Positions 1-7,682 of a stretch of DNA of 41,718 bases are shown here, one piece after another. The position numbers and the translations under genes were made by a program. This DNA is from Shewanella hafniensis. GTDB lineage: Bacteria; Pseudomonadota; Gammaproteobacteria; Enterobacterales; Shewanellaceae. Below the pieces are notes generated by a model, which did no database searches, had not been told where the DNA came from, and saw nothing but the letters and a program-made list of their open reading frames with translations. Where the stretch lies: NCBI RefSeq assembly GCF_019655335.1, contig NZ_BPFD01000042.1, positions 1 through 41,718 on the forward strand, in the 5' to 3' direction. Each line of letters starts with the position of its first letter. Position 1 is the stretch's first letter.

Positions 1-27
1 CCCAGCGTGCATCGGTTAGCATAAGTC

Positions 28-324
28 TTGGCATGGCTTGAGGTTATGGTTACTTTTGGCGAAGCAAATTATAACGTCTTGCCATGCTGTCTAAAAATCA
101 CTCTCGAAAGATCAACAGACCCTAGTAATACTCAAATCAATACCAATTTTTCAGTAACAACCGCAGGTACAGCAACCTTTAGTTACAGCAACACCCAAAC
201 TATGACCATTAGTCCTTTGCTCGGCAAATCCTGTCAAGGGAATCAAAGGGCATTAGTCAGCATCACTGACACCGCCAATAACCTCTCCCTTTGGCAAGTA
301 GAGCTAACACCAACTCAACCTTAA
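28..324 (+). CDS. Hypothetical protein or gene remnant
   Basis: This is an open frame of up to 98 codons that I do not recognise. It is open only from base 25 because a TAA lies at 22-24. Possible starts are TTG at 28 or ATG at 46. A GAGG at 40-43 sits too close to the ATG to be a normal ribosome site. The C-terminal two thirds are Ser/Thr/Asn-rich and beta-like, as in an exported or pilin-like domain. An intrinsic terminator follows directly, so a real gene probably ends here. The missing start signals suggest the tail of a longer gene cut by a frameshift or by the window edge. No function is assigned. Confidence 0.3.
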   Translation: MAWLEVMVTFGEANYNVLPCCLKITLERSTDPSNTQINTNFSVTTAGTATFSYSNTQTMTISPLLGKSCQGNQRALVSITDTANNLSLWQVELTPTQP

Positions 325-344
325 CGAAATAGATCTTCCACTTT

Positions 345-384
345 GTCGGACTGTGTAAGTGCAAGCAGTCCGACGCTTTTTTTT
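345..384 (+). terminator. Rho-independent terminator
   Basis: An 8-bp perfect inverted repeat (GTCGGACT at 345-352, AGTCCGAC at 367-374) is followed by GC and eight T residues. It closes the transcript of the ORF ending at 324. Confidence 0.85.
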
Positions 385-648
385 AGCTTTATCTCACCTG
401 TTGTTTAATCGCTTACTCTCGCAAAAACGGGCAATCGCGATACGGGAGCGCCTTGGTTCACTATCCAAAGCGCCTTTATCCTTTACGGCTTAGTATTTAG
501 CTTGAAGATGTGGGGGCAATAACATAGCCAGACATGGGCAATGCTTTAGACCCAAACCCTCCTTCTCGATGAGAATAACTTTAGGTAGCGGCGGATCGCG
601 GTTAGAATACTCACCCTGTTTTTCTTGGTTACTTTTTCGGAAACAATA
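385..648. other. Intergenic region before methyltransferase gene
   Basis: No gene, repeat or convincing operator was seen here. It presumably carries the promoter of the methyltransferase gene starting at 649. I could not pick a confident -35/-10 pair. Confidence 0.4.
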
Positions 649-1848
649 ATGTCCCATTCAGCGCTTAATTCTTTTGATGATTTTTACCAGCTTTTGGCTG
701 ACAGCTTGGCGAAGAATAGTCTGATCAAACTATTGTTGAGTAAGTACCGAGGGGCAGATAAAAGCCTGCAGCGCATTACGATTCGGCCGATTAGTTTGCA
801 AAATGAGCCTATGCTGTCGTTTGTGTATCAACACCAGACAAATCACATCACTAAAAACCTGAGTTATGACGAAGGCTTAGCCAGCATAAAACTGTTACTC
901 GGTAGCGATTTTAAGAGCGCCCACTTAGCTACGGCAGAGGCAGAAGTTCAGCTTGAGATCAGCAAAAAAGGCAAAGTCCAAATCAGCACACATAACGTTA
1001 AACAAACCGTCGCGGCGCCATTAGAACATGACCGTGAGAAAAAACGTTTTGTGGATATCGAACGGCCTTTCCTGACCAAGCTAGGAGTGACGGACAGCCA
1101 ACATAATCTTATCCCTGCGATGTCGCGTAAATGGAAACAAATCAATAAATTTATTGAGGTTTTTAGCCAAGCACTCGAAGCCTCACCCCACAAGAATGAT
1201 CAACCGATCAATGTGGTCGATTTTGGTTCAGGTAAAGGTTATCTCACCTTTGCAATCCATGATTACCTGCGCCACAGCCTTCACAACGATGCGCAGGTGA
1301 CTGGGGTGGAATTACGCCAAGCCTTGGCCGATTTATGTAATGAAACGGCGGCAACGCTGGACCATCAAGGATTGTCGTTTGTCTGCGGCGATGTGAGAAC
1401 CCATGCGCCTAAACAAACCGATGTGATGATTGCGCTGCACGCCTGCGATATCGCCACTGACTATGCAATTCATTATGGTATTCGCGCCAATGCCGACATC
1501 ATCATGTGCTCGCCTTGCTGCCATAAACAAATTCGCCCGCAGATGCACAGCCCAGAGTTGTTCAAACCTATGCTGCAATATGGGGTGCACATGGGCCAAC
1601 AGGCTGAAATGGTAACGGATTCATTACGTGCGCTATTTTTGGAAGCCAATGGTTATGCGACTAAGGTGTTTGAATTTATCAGCCTAGAACATACCAATAA
1701 GAATAAGATGATTTTGGCCGTTAAAAAGCCACAACAGAATCAGAAAGACAGCGCCGCAATCCTCGCGCAAATAGCTGACATTAAAGCCTATTACGGGATC
1801 AAGGAACACTGCTTAGAAACCTTACTCGCGCAAACCCAAGCCGATTAA
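649..1848 (+). CDS. SAM-dependent methyltransferase (Methyltransf_32-like)
   Basis: The protein has 399 residues from the ATG at 649. An in-frame TTG at 625 would add eight residues but has no better ribosome site. The C-terminal half carries the class I methyltransferase motif I, VVDFGSGKG, at residues 189-197, which binds S-adenosylmethionine. A PCCH motif follows near residue 289. This pairing is typical of the Methyltransf_32 family, whose bacterial members have no firmly assigned substrate. The N-terminal ~150 residues have no motif I recognise. No signal peptide or membrane segment is visible, so it should be cytoplasmic. The next gene is convergent and starts its 3' end 26 bases away. 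The methyltransferase fold is certain; the substrate is unknown. Confidence 0.85.
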   Translation: MSHSALNSFDDFYQLLADSLAKNSLIKLLLSKYRGADKSLQRITIRPISLQNEPMLSFVYQHQTNHITKNLSYDEGLASIKLLLGSDFKSAHLATAEAEVQLEISKKGKVQISTHNVKQTVAAPLEHDREKKRFVDIERPFLTKLGVTDSQHNLIPAMSRKWKQINKFIEVFSQALEASPHKNDQPINVVDFGSGKGYLTFAIHDYLRHSLHNDAQVTGVELRQALADLCNETAATLDHQGLSFVCGDVRTHAPKQTDVMIALHACDIATDYAIHYGIRANADIIMCSPCCHKQIRPQMHSPELFKPMLQYGVHMGQQAEMVTDSLRALFLEANGYATKVFEFISLEHTNKNKMILAVKKPQQNQKDSAAILAQIADIKAYYGIKEHCLETLLAQTQAD

Positions 1849-1873
1849 CGGCCGGCGGTTTACTGGCAAAGCA

Positions 1874-2320
1874 TTAAAACTTTGCGCTCATCACAACTCC
1901 GTTGAAATTGAGGCAATCTTTAATTCTTTGCTGCTGCACCGCGCTGAGGGTGTCGATATCGTGGAAGGCAAACTCTGAGTGTTCGTGGCTTAAGTGGATC
2001 GGCAATGGCTCACCTTCTGCCCCATTTTTTGCCACCTCAGGCCTATCAGGCAATAGCAGTTCACAACGAAAGATAAAGGCTTGGGATTGATAGGCGCTGT
2101 GATAATACACGCCGCTCAAATAGTTAACCCGCACACTTAAGCCTAATTCCTCTTGGCATTCGCGCACCAAGGCCTCGTGAATCGTTTCACCAGGCTCGAG
2201 TGCGCCGCCGGGCAAGCCCCAAGCAAAATTACCGTAATTGGCCTTAAGCAATAGCACTTGCCCCTGCGCATTAGTGATAACCGCGTGGCTGCTCAATCTA
2301 AAGGTATCGTTAAAAGCCAC
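1874..2320 (-). CDS. Nudix hydrolase
   Basis: The protein has 148 residues with a complete Nudix box at residues 39-61. It contains the fixed pattern G-x5-E-x7-REx2EExG (GALEPGE, then RECQEELG), which binds the divalent metal and the pyrophosphate of nucleoside-diphosphate-linked substrates. The start is GTG at 2320, with AAGGA eight bases upstream. The substrate cannot be read from sequence; the short single-domain form resembles MutT/ADP-ribose-type housecleaning enzymes. It lies 51 bases downstream of the metallopeptidase gene on the same strand, so the two may be co-transcribed. Confidence 0.9.
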   Translation of the reverse strand: MAFNDTFRLSSHAVITNAQGQVLLLKANYGNFAWGLPGGALEPGETIHEALVRECQEELGLSVRVNYLSGVYYHSAYQSQAFIFRCELLLPDRPEVAKNGAEGEPLPIHLSHEHSEFAFHDIDTLSAVQQQRIKDCLNFNGVVMSAKF

Positions 2321-2371
2321 TCAATTATCCTTGCACTTATATTCGGTACGTATTTGAGATATCAAATAAAA

Positions 2372-3250
2372 TCACTTTGTAGCAAAGGTATTACAACTGG
2401 CGAGATTACCCGAATCAAACCCTGTCTTAAACCATTTCACCCGCTGCGCCGAACTGCCATGGGTAAAAGCATCGGGCTGTACGGCGCGACCCGCCATCTT
2501 TTGCAGACGATCGTCACCCACTGCACTGGCGGCGGCAATGCCTTCCGCTAAATCGCCTGCTTCAAGTAAGTTAAGTTGTTGATTAACATAATGCCCCCAA
2601 ATACCCGCGTAACAATCCGCCTGTAATTCGAGTGCAACACTCAATTGATTCGCCTGCACTTTACTGCCAGATTGCTGGGCTTGGCGCACCTTAGCGCTAG
2701 TGCCCAGTAGATTTTGCACATGGTGGCCTACTTCGTGGGCAATCACATAGGCAAAGGCAAAATCGCCGGGCGCGCCTAAGGTTTTAAGCTCATCGAGAAA
2801 GCTAAGATCGATATATACCTTGCTATCGGCGGGGCAATAGAAAGGCCCAGACTGCGCCTGTCCCATACCGCAGCCAGTGGAGGTCATATTGCGATAAAGC
2901 ACTAACTTAGGCTCTCGATATTGCCCCTTGAGCAACTGGCCCCAAACGGTTTCTGTGGTACCTAAAATGGCCGCCACAAACTGGACATTTTCATCCTGTA
3001 CCGCTGTTGTTACGCTAGATTGGGATTGGCTAAGATTAGCTTGAGTGCTGGGGCCGAGTGACAGACCACCGGTAAAGTACTGAAAAGCAATATAAATGCT
3101 GCCGATGAGCAACACCACGCGGCCAAGTTTAGTTCTCAGTAAAAAGGGCAAGAACCTGAGTAACAAGGCACTCGGCACACCCGCCGATGCCATTTGCTGG
3201 CCGCGCCTATCTTCGATATTGGAGCTTCTGTCAGTGTCACGCCAGCGCAT
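2372..3250 (-). CDS. Neutral zinc metallopeptidase, YpfJ/KPN_00697 family
   Basis: The protein has 292 residues. A charged N-terminus (MRWRDTDRS..) is followed by one membrane segment around residues 30-60. The rest is an exported domain with the zinc-protease motif HEVGHH at 172-177. The sequence around it (VIAHEVGHHVQNLLG) and the later LELQADCYAGIWG segment are hallmarks of the PF04228 putative neutral zinc metallopeptidases, and the E of LELQAD fits the third metal ligand. The length matches E. coli YpfJ. It is probably anchored in the inner membrane facing the periplasm. The physiological substrate is unknown in the family. The ATG at 3250 has AAGGA five bases upstream. Confidence 0.9.
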   Translation of the reverse strand: MRWRDTDRSSNIEDRRGQQMASAGVPSALLLRFLPFLLRTKLGRVVLLIGSIYIAFQYFTGGLSLGPSTQANLSQSQSSVTTAVQDENVQFVAAILGTTETVWGQLLKGQYREPKLVLYRNMTSTGCGMGQAQSGPFYCPADSKVYIDLSFLDELKTLGAPGDFAFAYVIAHEVGHHVQNLLGTSAKVRQAQQSGSKVQANQLSVALELQADCYAGIWGHYVNQQLNLLEAGDLAEGIAAASAVGDDRLQKMAGRAVQPDAFTHGSSAQRVKWFKTGFDSGNLASCNTFATK

Positions 3251-3354
3251 CGCATTCCTTCACTCAGTAGTTAAAACTCTCGTTAAACCGTTCGTTACAT
3301 CGCTATTTGAGCCGCTTAGATGCACAGCTCTATTTCGTATTTGCACTCTAGCGC

Positions 3355-3394
3355 CTAGTGATTAAGAGTCTAGAGATTAAGAGTCTAGTGGTTA
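3355..3394. repeat. 15-bp tandem repeat, about 2.6 copies
   Basis: CTAGTGATTAAGAGT (3355-3369) and CTAGAGATTAAGAGT (3370-3384) differ at one base. They are followed by a partial third copy starting CTAGTG at 3385. The array ends inside the stop codon of the membrane protein gene at 3392 and lies upstream of the metallopeptidase start. Confidence 0.8.
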
Positions 3395-3817
3395 TTTCAC
3401 TTGAGTATCGCTTGTGGGCGCGTCTTTCAGTGAGCGTAAAAACAATCCTAAACCACCAAAGGCCAAAACGAGGATCACGATCAGTTCAAAGGCCGACATG
3501 GATTTAAAGTGGAATTGAATCGAGCTGATAACCCCCACAATCAAGGCCGTTAGCGAACCTAAACTCAGCAGCCAAGCTAACTTACTCTTAGCGTCAAAAA
3601 ACACCATCACAATGCCGATAATAAACGGTAGCATCACCATGCCTGTGGTGATCGACATGCCTTGCCCAAAGGCGTTAACTCGATATAAGCCATAGCCGAG
3701 CCCAAAACTAGAGCTCACTTGTATTGCATTGAACAATAAATAGAATCCGCCACACATCATGGCAAGACCCATAAAAAATTGTCCCATCCCGCCCTGTGTT
3801 CCGCCCGCACCTTTCAT
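3392..3817 (-). CDS. Small integral membrane protein, function unknown
   Basis: The protein has 141 residues and I do not recognise it. The N-terminus is Gly-rich (MKGAGGTQGGMGQ). About four hydrophobic segments follow, near residues 13-32, 55-75, 80-100 and 108-126, and a short charged tail ends the protein. It has no enzymatic motif and is predicted to be in the inner membrane. It lies 20 bases downstream of the small lipoprotein gene and upstream of the metallopeptidase on the same strand. A small envelope-protein operon is therefore plausible. Confidence 0.75.
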   Translation of the reverse strand: MKGAGGTQGGMGQFFMGLAMMCGGFYLLFNAIQVSSSFGLGYGLYRVNAFGQGMSITTGMVMLPFIIGIVMVFFDAKSKLAWLLSLGSLTALIVGVISSIQFHFKSMSAFELIVILVLAFGGLGLFLRSLKDAPTSDTQVK

Positions 3818-3837
3818 AGATATCCTTTCTAAATTAA

Positions 3838-4065
3838 CTATTTTTGAGTGGCTTGCTCTATGGCCGTTTTCAGCCGTTGTTTTTCTTCCGCTGCTTTTGC
3901 CTTTTGGTACTCGTCGAGATTTCTATCCGCCTCGGAAACGCAGCGCTGTTTATCTAGCATGGGCTCATAGGGATCGACATCGGTTCTGGCAGAACATGCT
4001 AATTCGGCACAGCCAGACATCAACAGTGAAGATAATAAGGCTAACATAATCAATAATATTTTCAT
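3838..4065 (-). CDS. Small lipoprotein, function unknown
   Basis: The protein has 75 residues. It has a Lys-plus-hydrophobic signal peptide and a lipobox-like MSGC, placing the lipidated Cys at residue 19. The mature part is ~57 residues, has a Cys pair (C24 and C42) that could form a disulfide, and ends in a Lys/Glu/Ala-rich helical segment. It is likely anchored at the periplasmic face of a membrane. It heads a same-strand run with the membrane protein at 3392 and the metallopeptidase at 2372. Confidence 0.75.
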   Translation of the reverse strand: MKILLIMLALLSSLLMSGCAELACSARTDVDPYEPMLDKQRCVSEADRNLDEYQKAKAAEEKQRLKTAIEQATQK

Positions 4066-4282
4066 CTTTAAAGCGCTCTAATTAGTACAACAATAATGAC
4101 ACGTTTAATCACAATGACATTAACAAGCTTGCTCTTTGCTGTATAACACTAACATTGACAGAAATAATACCAAGGCCAACACTCAATGGTGAATTTTCAT
4201 ACTCTTAAACGACGCGCTACAGCGACTTAAATATGGAGCTGCAATCCATTTACAGGCGCTAAAGTTAATATAAGGAATGCCC

Positions 4283-5791
4283 TTGAATACTCTATTGATT
4301 GGGAAAGGTGATCAACAGGTTCACTTAAATCTTAAGTATGCTAATCGTCATGGATTAATTGCCGGCGCCACAGGGACAGGCAAAACCGTGTCGCTGATGA
4401 GCCTAGCCGAAGGTTTTTCGCGCCAAGGCGTGCCGGTTTTCATCACTGATGTTAAAGGTGATATCTCAGGCCTAGCGATGGCGGGCACACCAAGTGAAGA
4501 GCTATTACAAAGGGCGGCGCAAATTGGTATTGAGGATTATCACAACGAAGCCAACCCTGCGGTGTTATGGGATTTAGCGGGCATTCAAGGCCATCCACTG
4601 CGTACCACCATCAGCGAAATGGGCCCAACCTTACTCAGTCGAATTTTAGAATTAAATGACACCCAAAGTGGCATCTTAGACATAGTGTTTCAACTAGCAG
4701 ACGACCAAGGGTTATTACTGCTCGACTTAGATGATCTGCGGGCCATGCTGGCTTTAGTTGCTGAGGAGCGCAAAGAAGTCTCGGCCAAATACGGTTTGAT
4801 CAGCGCCCAATCCCTCGCAGCGATTCAGCGAGCTGTGCTAGGACTAGAGCGCGATGGCGGCAAAGACTTTTTTGGCGAACCCGCGTTGCAGCTTGACGAT
4901 CTTATGCGCACCAATTTACAGGGGCGCGGCATCATCAATTTGTTAGCGGCGAATAAGCTGATTTTAACGCCACGTTTATATTCAAGTTTTTTACTCTGGC
5001 TACTGTCAGAATTATTTGAGAATTTGCCCGAAGTCGGCGATCCCGAAAAACCTAAACTCGTGTTCTTTATCGATGAAGCACATTTACTCTTTGAAGGTTG
5101 TCCACCGAGTTTATTAAAACGCGTCGAACAGATCATGCGCCTTATTCGCTCAAAAGGCGTAGGCGTTTATTTTTGCTCGCAATTTCCTGATGATGTGCCG
5201 AGTGAAATTCTCGGACAATTGGGTAATCGCATTCAACATGCCCTGCGAGCTTACACGCCAAGGGATCAAAAGGCGGTCAAAACCGCCGCCGAAACCTTTG
5301 TGCCTAACCCCAAACTGGTTGTCAGTGAGGTTATTTCCCAGCTCGGCGTAGGCGAGGCTTTAGTGTCTATGCTGGCCGACAAGGGCGTGCCGACTATGGT
5401 CGAGCGCGCACTCATCGCACCGCCGCGTTGCCGCATGGGACCCGCCACGAATGAGGAGTTACAACAAGTCCGTGCCCAAAGCCCGATTGGTGGTAAATAC
5501 GATCATGCCATCAACCGTGAATCGGCCTACGAACGCCTTAACCAAAGACGTAGTGGCGCTGCCACCAGCAACCCCACATCCACAGCAAGTGATGCAGCAA
5601 ATGATGGCCAAACGGGTCAAAAAGCCGAAGAACAAGGTTGGTTCAGTGAACTTATTTTTGGTAATAAACGCCGCCAAGGTTTAGCTGAGACCTTGTCCAA
5701 GCAAGCGGCACGCACTGTCGGCAGCCAATTAGGCAAACAAATTTTGCGCGGCATATTAGGCGGGATGTTAGGTAAATCGAGCCGACGCTAG
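4283..5791 (+). CDS. HerA-like ATPase, DUF853 (YjgR) family
   Basis: The protein has 502 residues from TTG 4283 or 504 from ATG 4277. The Shine-Dalgarno AAGGA (4272-4276) touches the ATG but sits six bases before the TTG, so I favour the TTG. A Walker A motif GATGTGKT lies at residues 28-35, followed by the family segment FITDVKGDISGLA. A Walker B motif (VFFIDEAHLLFEG) lies near residue 265, and sensor-type SQFPDDVP and GNRIQHALRAYTP segments follow. This matches E. coli YjgR and the HerA/FtsK helicase superfamily. The family role is poorly characterised. A low-complexity Ser/Thr/Ala linker near residues 420-445 precedes a helical tail. It is cytoplasmic and monocistronic by context. Confidence 0.9.
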   Translation: MNTLLIGKGDQQVHLNLKYANRHGLIAGATGTGKTVSLMSLAEGFSRQGVPVFITDVKGDISGLAMAGTPSEELLQRAAQIGIEDYHNEANPAVLWDLAGIQGHPLRTTISEMGPTLLSRILELNDTQSGILDIVFQLADDQGLLLLDLDDLRAMLALVAEERKEVSAKYGLISAQSLAAIQRAVLGLERDGGKDFFGEPALQLDDLMRTNLQGRGIINLLAANKLILTPRLYSSFLLWLLSELFENLPEVGDPEKPKLVFFIDEAHLLFEGCPPSLLKRVEQIMRLIRSKGVGVYFCSQFPDDVPSEILGQLGNRIQHALRAYTPRDQKAVKTAAETFVPNPKLVVSEVISQLGVGEALVSMLADKGVPTMVERALIAPPRCRMGPATNEELQQVRAQSPIGGKYDHAINRESAYERLNQRRSGAATSNPTSTASDAANDGQTGQKAEEQGWFSELIFGNKRRQGLAETLSKQAARTVGSQLGKQILRGILGGMLGKSSRR

Positions 5792-6118
5792 GCAATCCAT
5801 AATTAGATCACATATTCGAAAGCTGTGTGATAGATCGCATATTTTTTATACAGGTTAACGCTAGCATTAGCGTTAATTATTCTAAGTGATCGATGGATCA
5901 TGGTACGGAATTCGGTGATAAGATTATTTTGCTGTAATCGCTCATTGAGGCAAATCAATTCACAGATAATTATCAATGATTTTAAATATTTGTAATTTTA
6001 AAATGTTGTAATTCGAGATAAAAATTTCGCTTCAATCAGGACATCATGGAACAGGTTCAATTAAGTACGGCTTGCATGATTAGCCTGATGAATAACCAAA
6101 GAGTACATGGAGTTTTAT
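5792..6118. other. Intergenic region with hairpin and promoter of the small gene
   Basis: A perfect 9-bp hairpin, TTAACGCTA (5855-5863) and TAGCGTTAA (5868-5876), may end the ATPase transcript, though its T-tract is weak. An outer ATCACA...TGTGAT pair lies near 5806-5832. The remaining AT-rich ~240 bases would be the promoter and leader of the 40-residue gene at 6119. I see no longer ORF. Confidence 0.5.
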
Positions 6119-6241
6119 ATGAGTAAAGAGCAAAAAAACCGTAAAGAATCGAAGAAACAACCGCTGTTGTCTGCTAAAGAAAAGAAAGCAGCAAAACACG
6201 CGAAAAATGCCACTAAAGGTTTCTTAGATAACACTAAATAG
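6119..6241 (+). CDS. 40-residue lysine-rich basic protein
   Basis: This short ORF encodes MSKEQKNRKES..., ending in GFLDNTK. GGAG at 6109-6112 lies at a good distance from the ATG. About a third of the residues are Lys or Arg, only a few are acidic, and there is no Cys or membrane segment. It is therefore a soluble, probably helical, nucleic-acid- or ribosome-like small basic protein. A clear terminator follows 41 bases after the stop, so it is an independent transcription unit. I do not recognise a named family. The coding call rests on the ribosome site, the biased composition and the terminator. Confidence 0.65.
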   Translation: MSKEQKNRKESKKQPLLSAKEKKAAKHAKNATKGFLDNTK

Positions 6242-6281
6242 TGTCTTGTTATTCAAAGGTTCATCCTCAAATAACACAAAT

Positions 6282-6309
6282 AGGGTTAACTCAGGTTAGC
6301 CCTTTTTAT
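6282..6309 (+). terminator. Rho-independent terminator of the small basic protein gene
   Basis: AGGGTTAAC (6282-6290), the loop TCAG, and GTTAGCCCT (6295-6303) form a 9-bp stem with one G-U pair, followed by T-rich sequence. The downstream bases to 6522 have no gene. They include a TTGACC at 6422 and a TTATAT at 6447, with a spacing too long for a good sigma-70 promoter. Confidence 0.75.
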
Positions 6310-6522
6310 TGTCAGTTTTTCCTTAAACCGACCTCGTTAAGCCCCACGATAGCGCCGCCGCAAAACCGCCTCAAATCTTCGTTTTATGATGCAAAAGTAG
6401 CAGCTATCGACTATAGCCTAATTGACCTTTTTCAGGTTTTATGTAGTTATATTAGGCTAACTCAAGCATATCCAGCTCAAAAGACCCTACATAACAATAT
6501 AAAAAAATAAGGATATTTCATC

Positions 6523-7479
6523 ATGAAAATCAAAAAACGTTTTGTTGCCGTCGGCGCTGCAGTAACATTAACTCTCAGCGCTGCCGCGATGGCTGCAGCT
6601 CCCGCTTTTATCAATATTCTCACTGGCGGTACCAGTGGCGTGTATTACCCTATTGGTGTAGCCCTATCGCAACTCTATGGCACTGGAATCGAAGGTTCTA
6701 AAACCTCAGTTCAAGCGACGAAAGCCTCGGTAGAAAACCTCAATCTACTGCAAGCGGGTCGTGGCGAATTAGCGCTCGCGCTAGGTGACTCAGTCGCAGC
6801 CGCTTACCAAGGTGATATTGATGCGGGCTTTAAAACGCCACTGGATAAAATCCGTGTGCTCGCCTCTGCTTACCCTAACTACATTCAAATAGTTGCCAAT
6901 AAAGAGTCTGGCATTAAAACCTTGGCCGATTTAAAAGGGAAACGTATCTCTGTCGGCGCACCTAAATCGGGTACCGAACTCAATGCCAGATCAATTTTTA
7001 AGGCGGCCGGTTTAAGCTACGAAGACATGGGTAAGGTCGAATTTTTACCTTATGCAGAATCCGTTGAACTCATCAAAAATCGTCAGTTAGACGCGACCTT
7101 GCAATCTTCTGGTCTCGGTATGGCAGCCATCCGCGACTTAGCCGCGACTATGGCGATCAACTTTGTTGAAATTCCAGAGGATGTGATCGCTAAGATTAAC
7201 AACCCTGCCTATCAACACGGCGTGATCCCAGCATCGACCTATGAAGGCCAAACCACTGATGTTTCAACCGTTGCCATTCAAAACCTGCTAGTGACGCAAA
7301 GCGGCGTGTCGGACGATTTAGCCTATCAAATGACTAAGATCATGTTCGAGCACTTAGACCGTCTCGGTAACGCGCACTCAGCCGCTAAATCTATTAGCTT
7401 AGAGAAAGCGACGAAAAATCTGCCGATACCGCTTCACCCAGGTGCAGAACGTTATTACAAAGAAGTAGGCGCACTCTAA
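6523..7479 (+). CDS. TAXI-family TRAP transporter solute-binding protein
   Basis: The protein has 318 residues. A signal peptide (MKIKKRF, hydrophobic core, Ala-rich region) is probably cleaved around residue 25. The mature N-terminus INILTGGTSGVYYPIG is the hallmark of the TAXI (TRAP-associated extracytoplasmic immunogenic) family. Further family signs are KTSVQATKASVENLNLL, LADLKGKRISVGAPKSGTELNA and the C-terminal PLHPGAERYYKE. It should bind a solute in the periplasm and deliver it to the permease encoded at 7683. The ligand is not predictable; small carboxylates or amino acids are known for the family. The gene is separated from the permease by its own terminator, which would let the binding protein be made in excess. 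Confidence 0.95.
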   Translation: MKIKKRFVAVGAAVTLTLSAAAMAAAPAFINILTGGTSGVYYPIGVALSQLYGTGIEGSKTSVQATKASVENLNLLQAGRGELALALGDSVAAAYQGDIDAGFKTPLDKIRVLASAYPNYIQIVANKESGIKTLADLKGKRISVGAPKSGTELNARSIFKAAGLSYEDMGKVEFLPYAESVELIKNRQLDATLQSSGLGMAAIRDLAATMAINFVEIPEDVIAKINNPAYQHGVIPASTYEGQTTDVSTVAIQNLLVTQSGVSDDLAYQMTKIMFEHLDRLGNAHSAAKSISLEKATKNLPIPLHPGAERYYKEVGAL

Positions 7480-7523
7480 GTTTTGGTGATATCTGTGCAC
7501 CCTATTCCAAACTAAGCGATCGA

Positions 7524-7551
7524 GATGCCGTTGAATAACGGCATCTTTTTA
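7524..7551 (+). terminator. Terminator between TAXI binding protein and permease genes
   Basis: GATGCCGTT (7524-7532), loop GAAT, and AACGGCATC (7537-7545) are followed by five T residues. A strong hairpin inside what is otherwise a transporter operon suggests partial termination and unequal expression. Confidence 0.85.
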
Positions 7552-7682
7552 TATCCAAACAGCCTCAAACGGTAGAATTCAATCATTGATGCGCCTTGAA
7601 TTGAAGCGGATCTGAAACTCGTATATTGGGGTAGCTTGGGTATATATATCGCCCTCTGTAGTCTAATGCTGTGAGGCATAAT

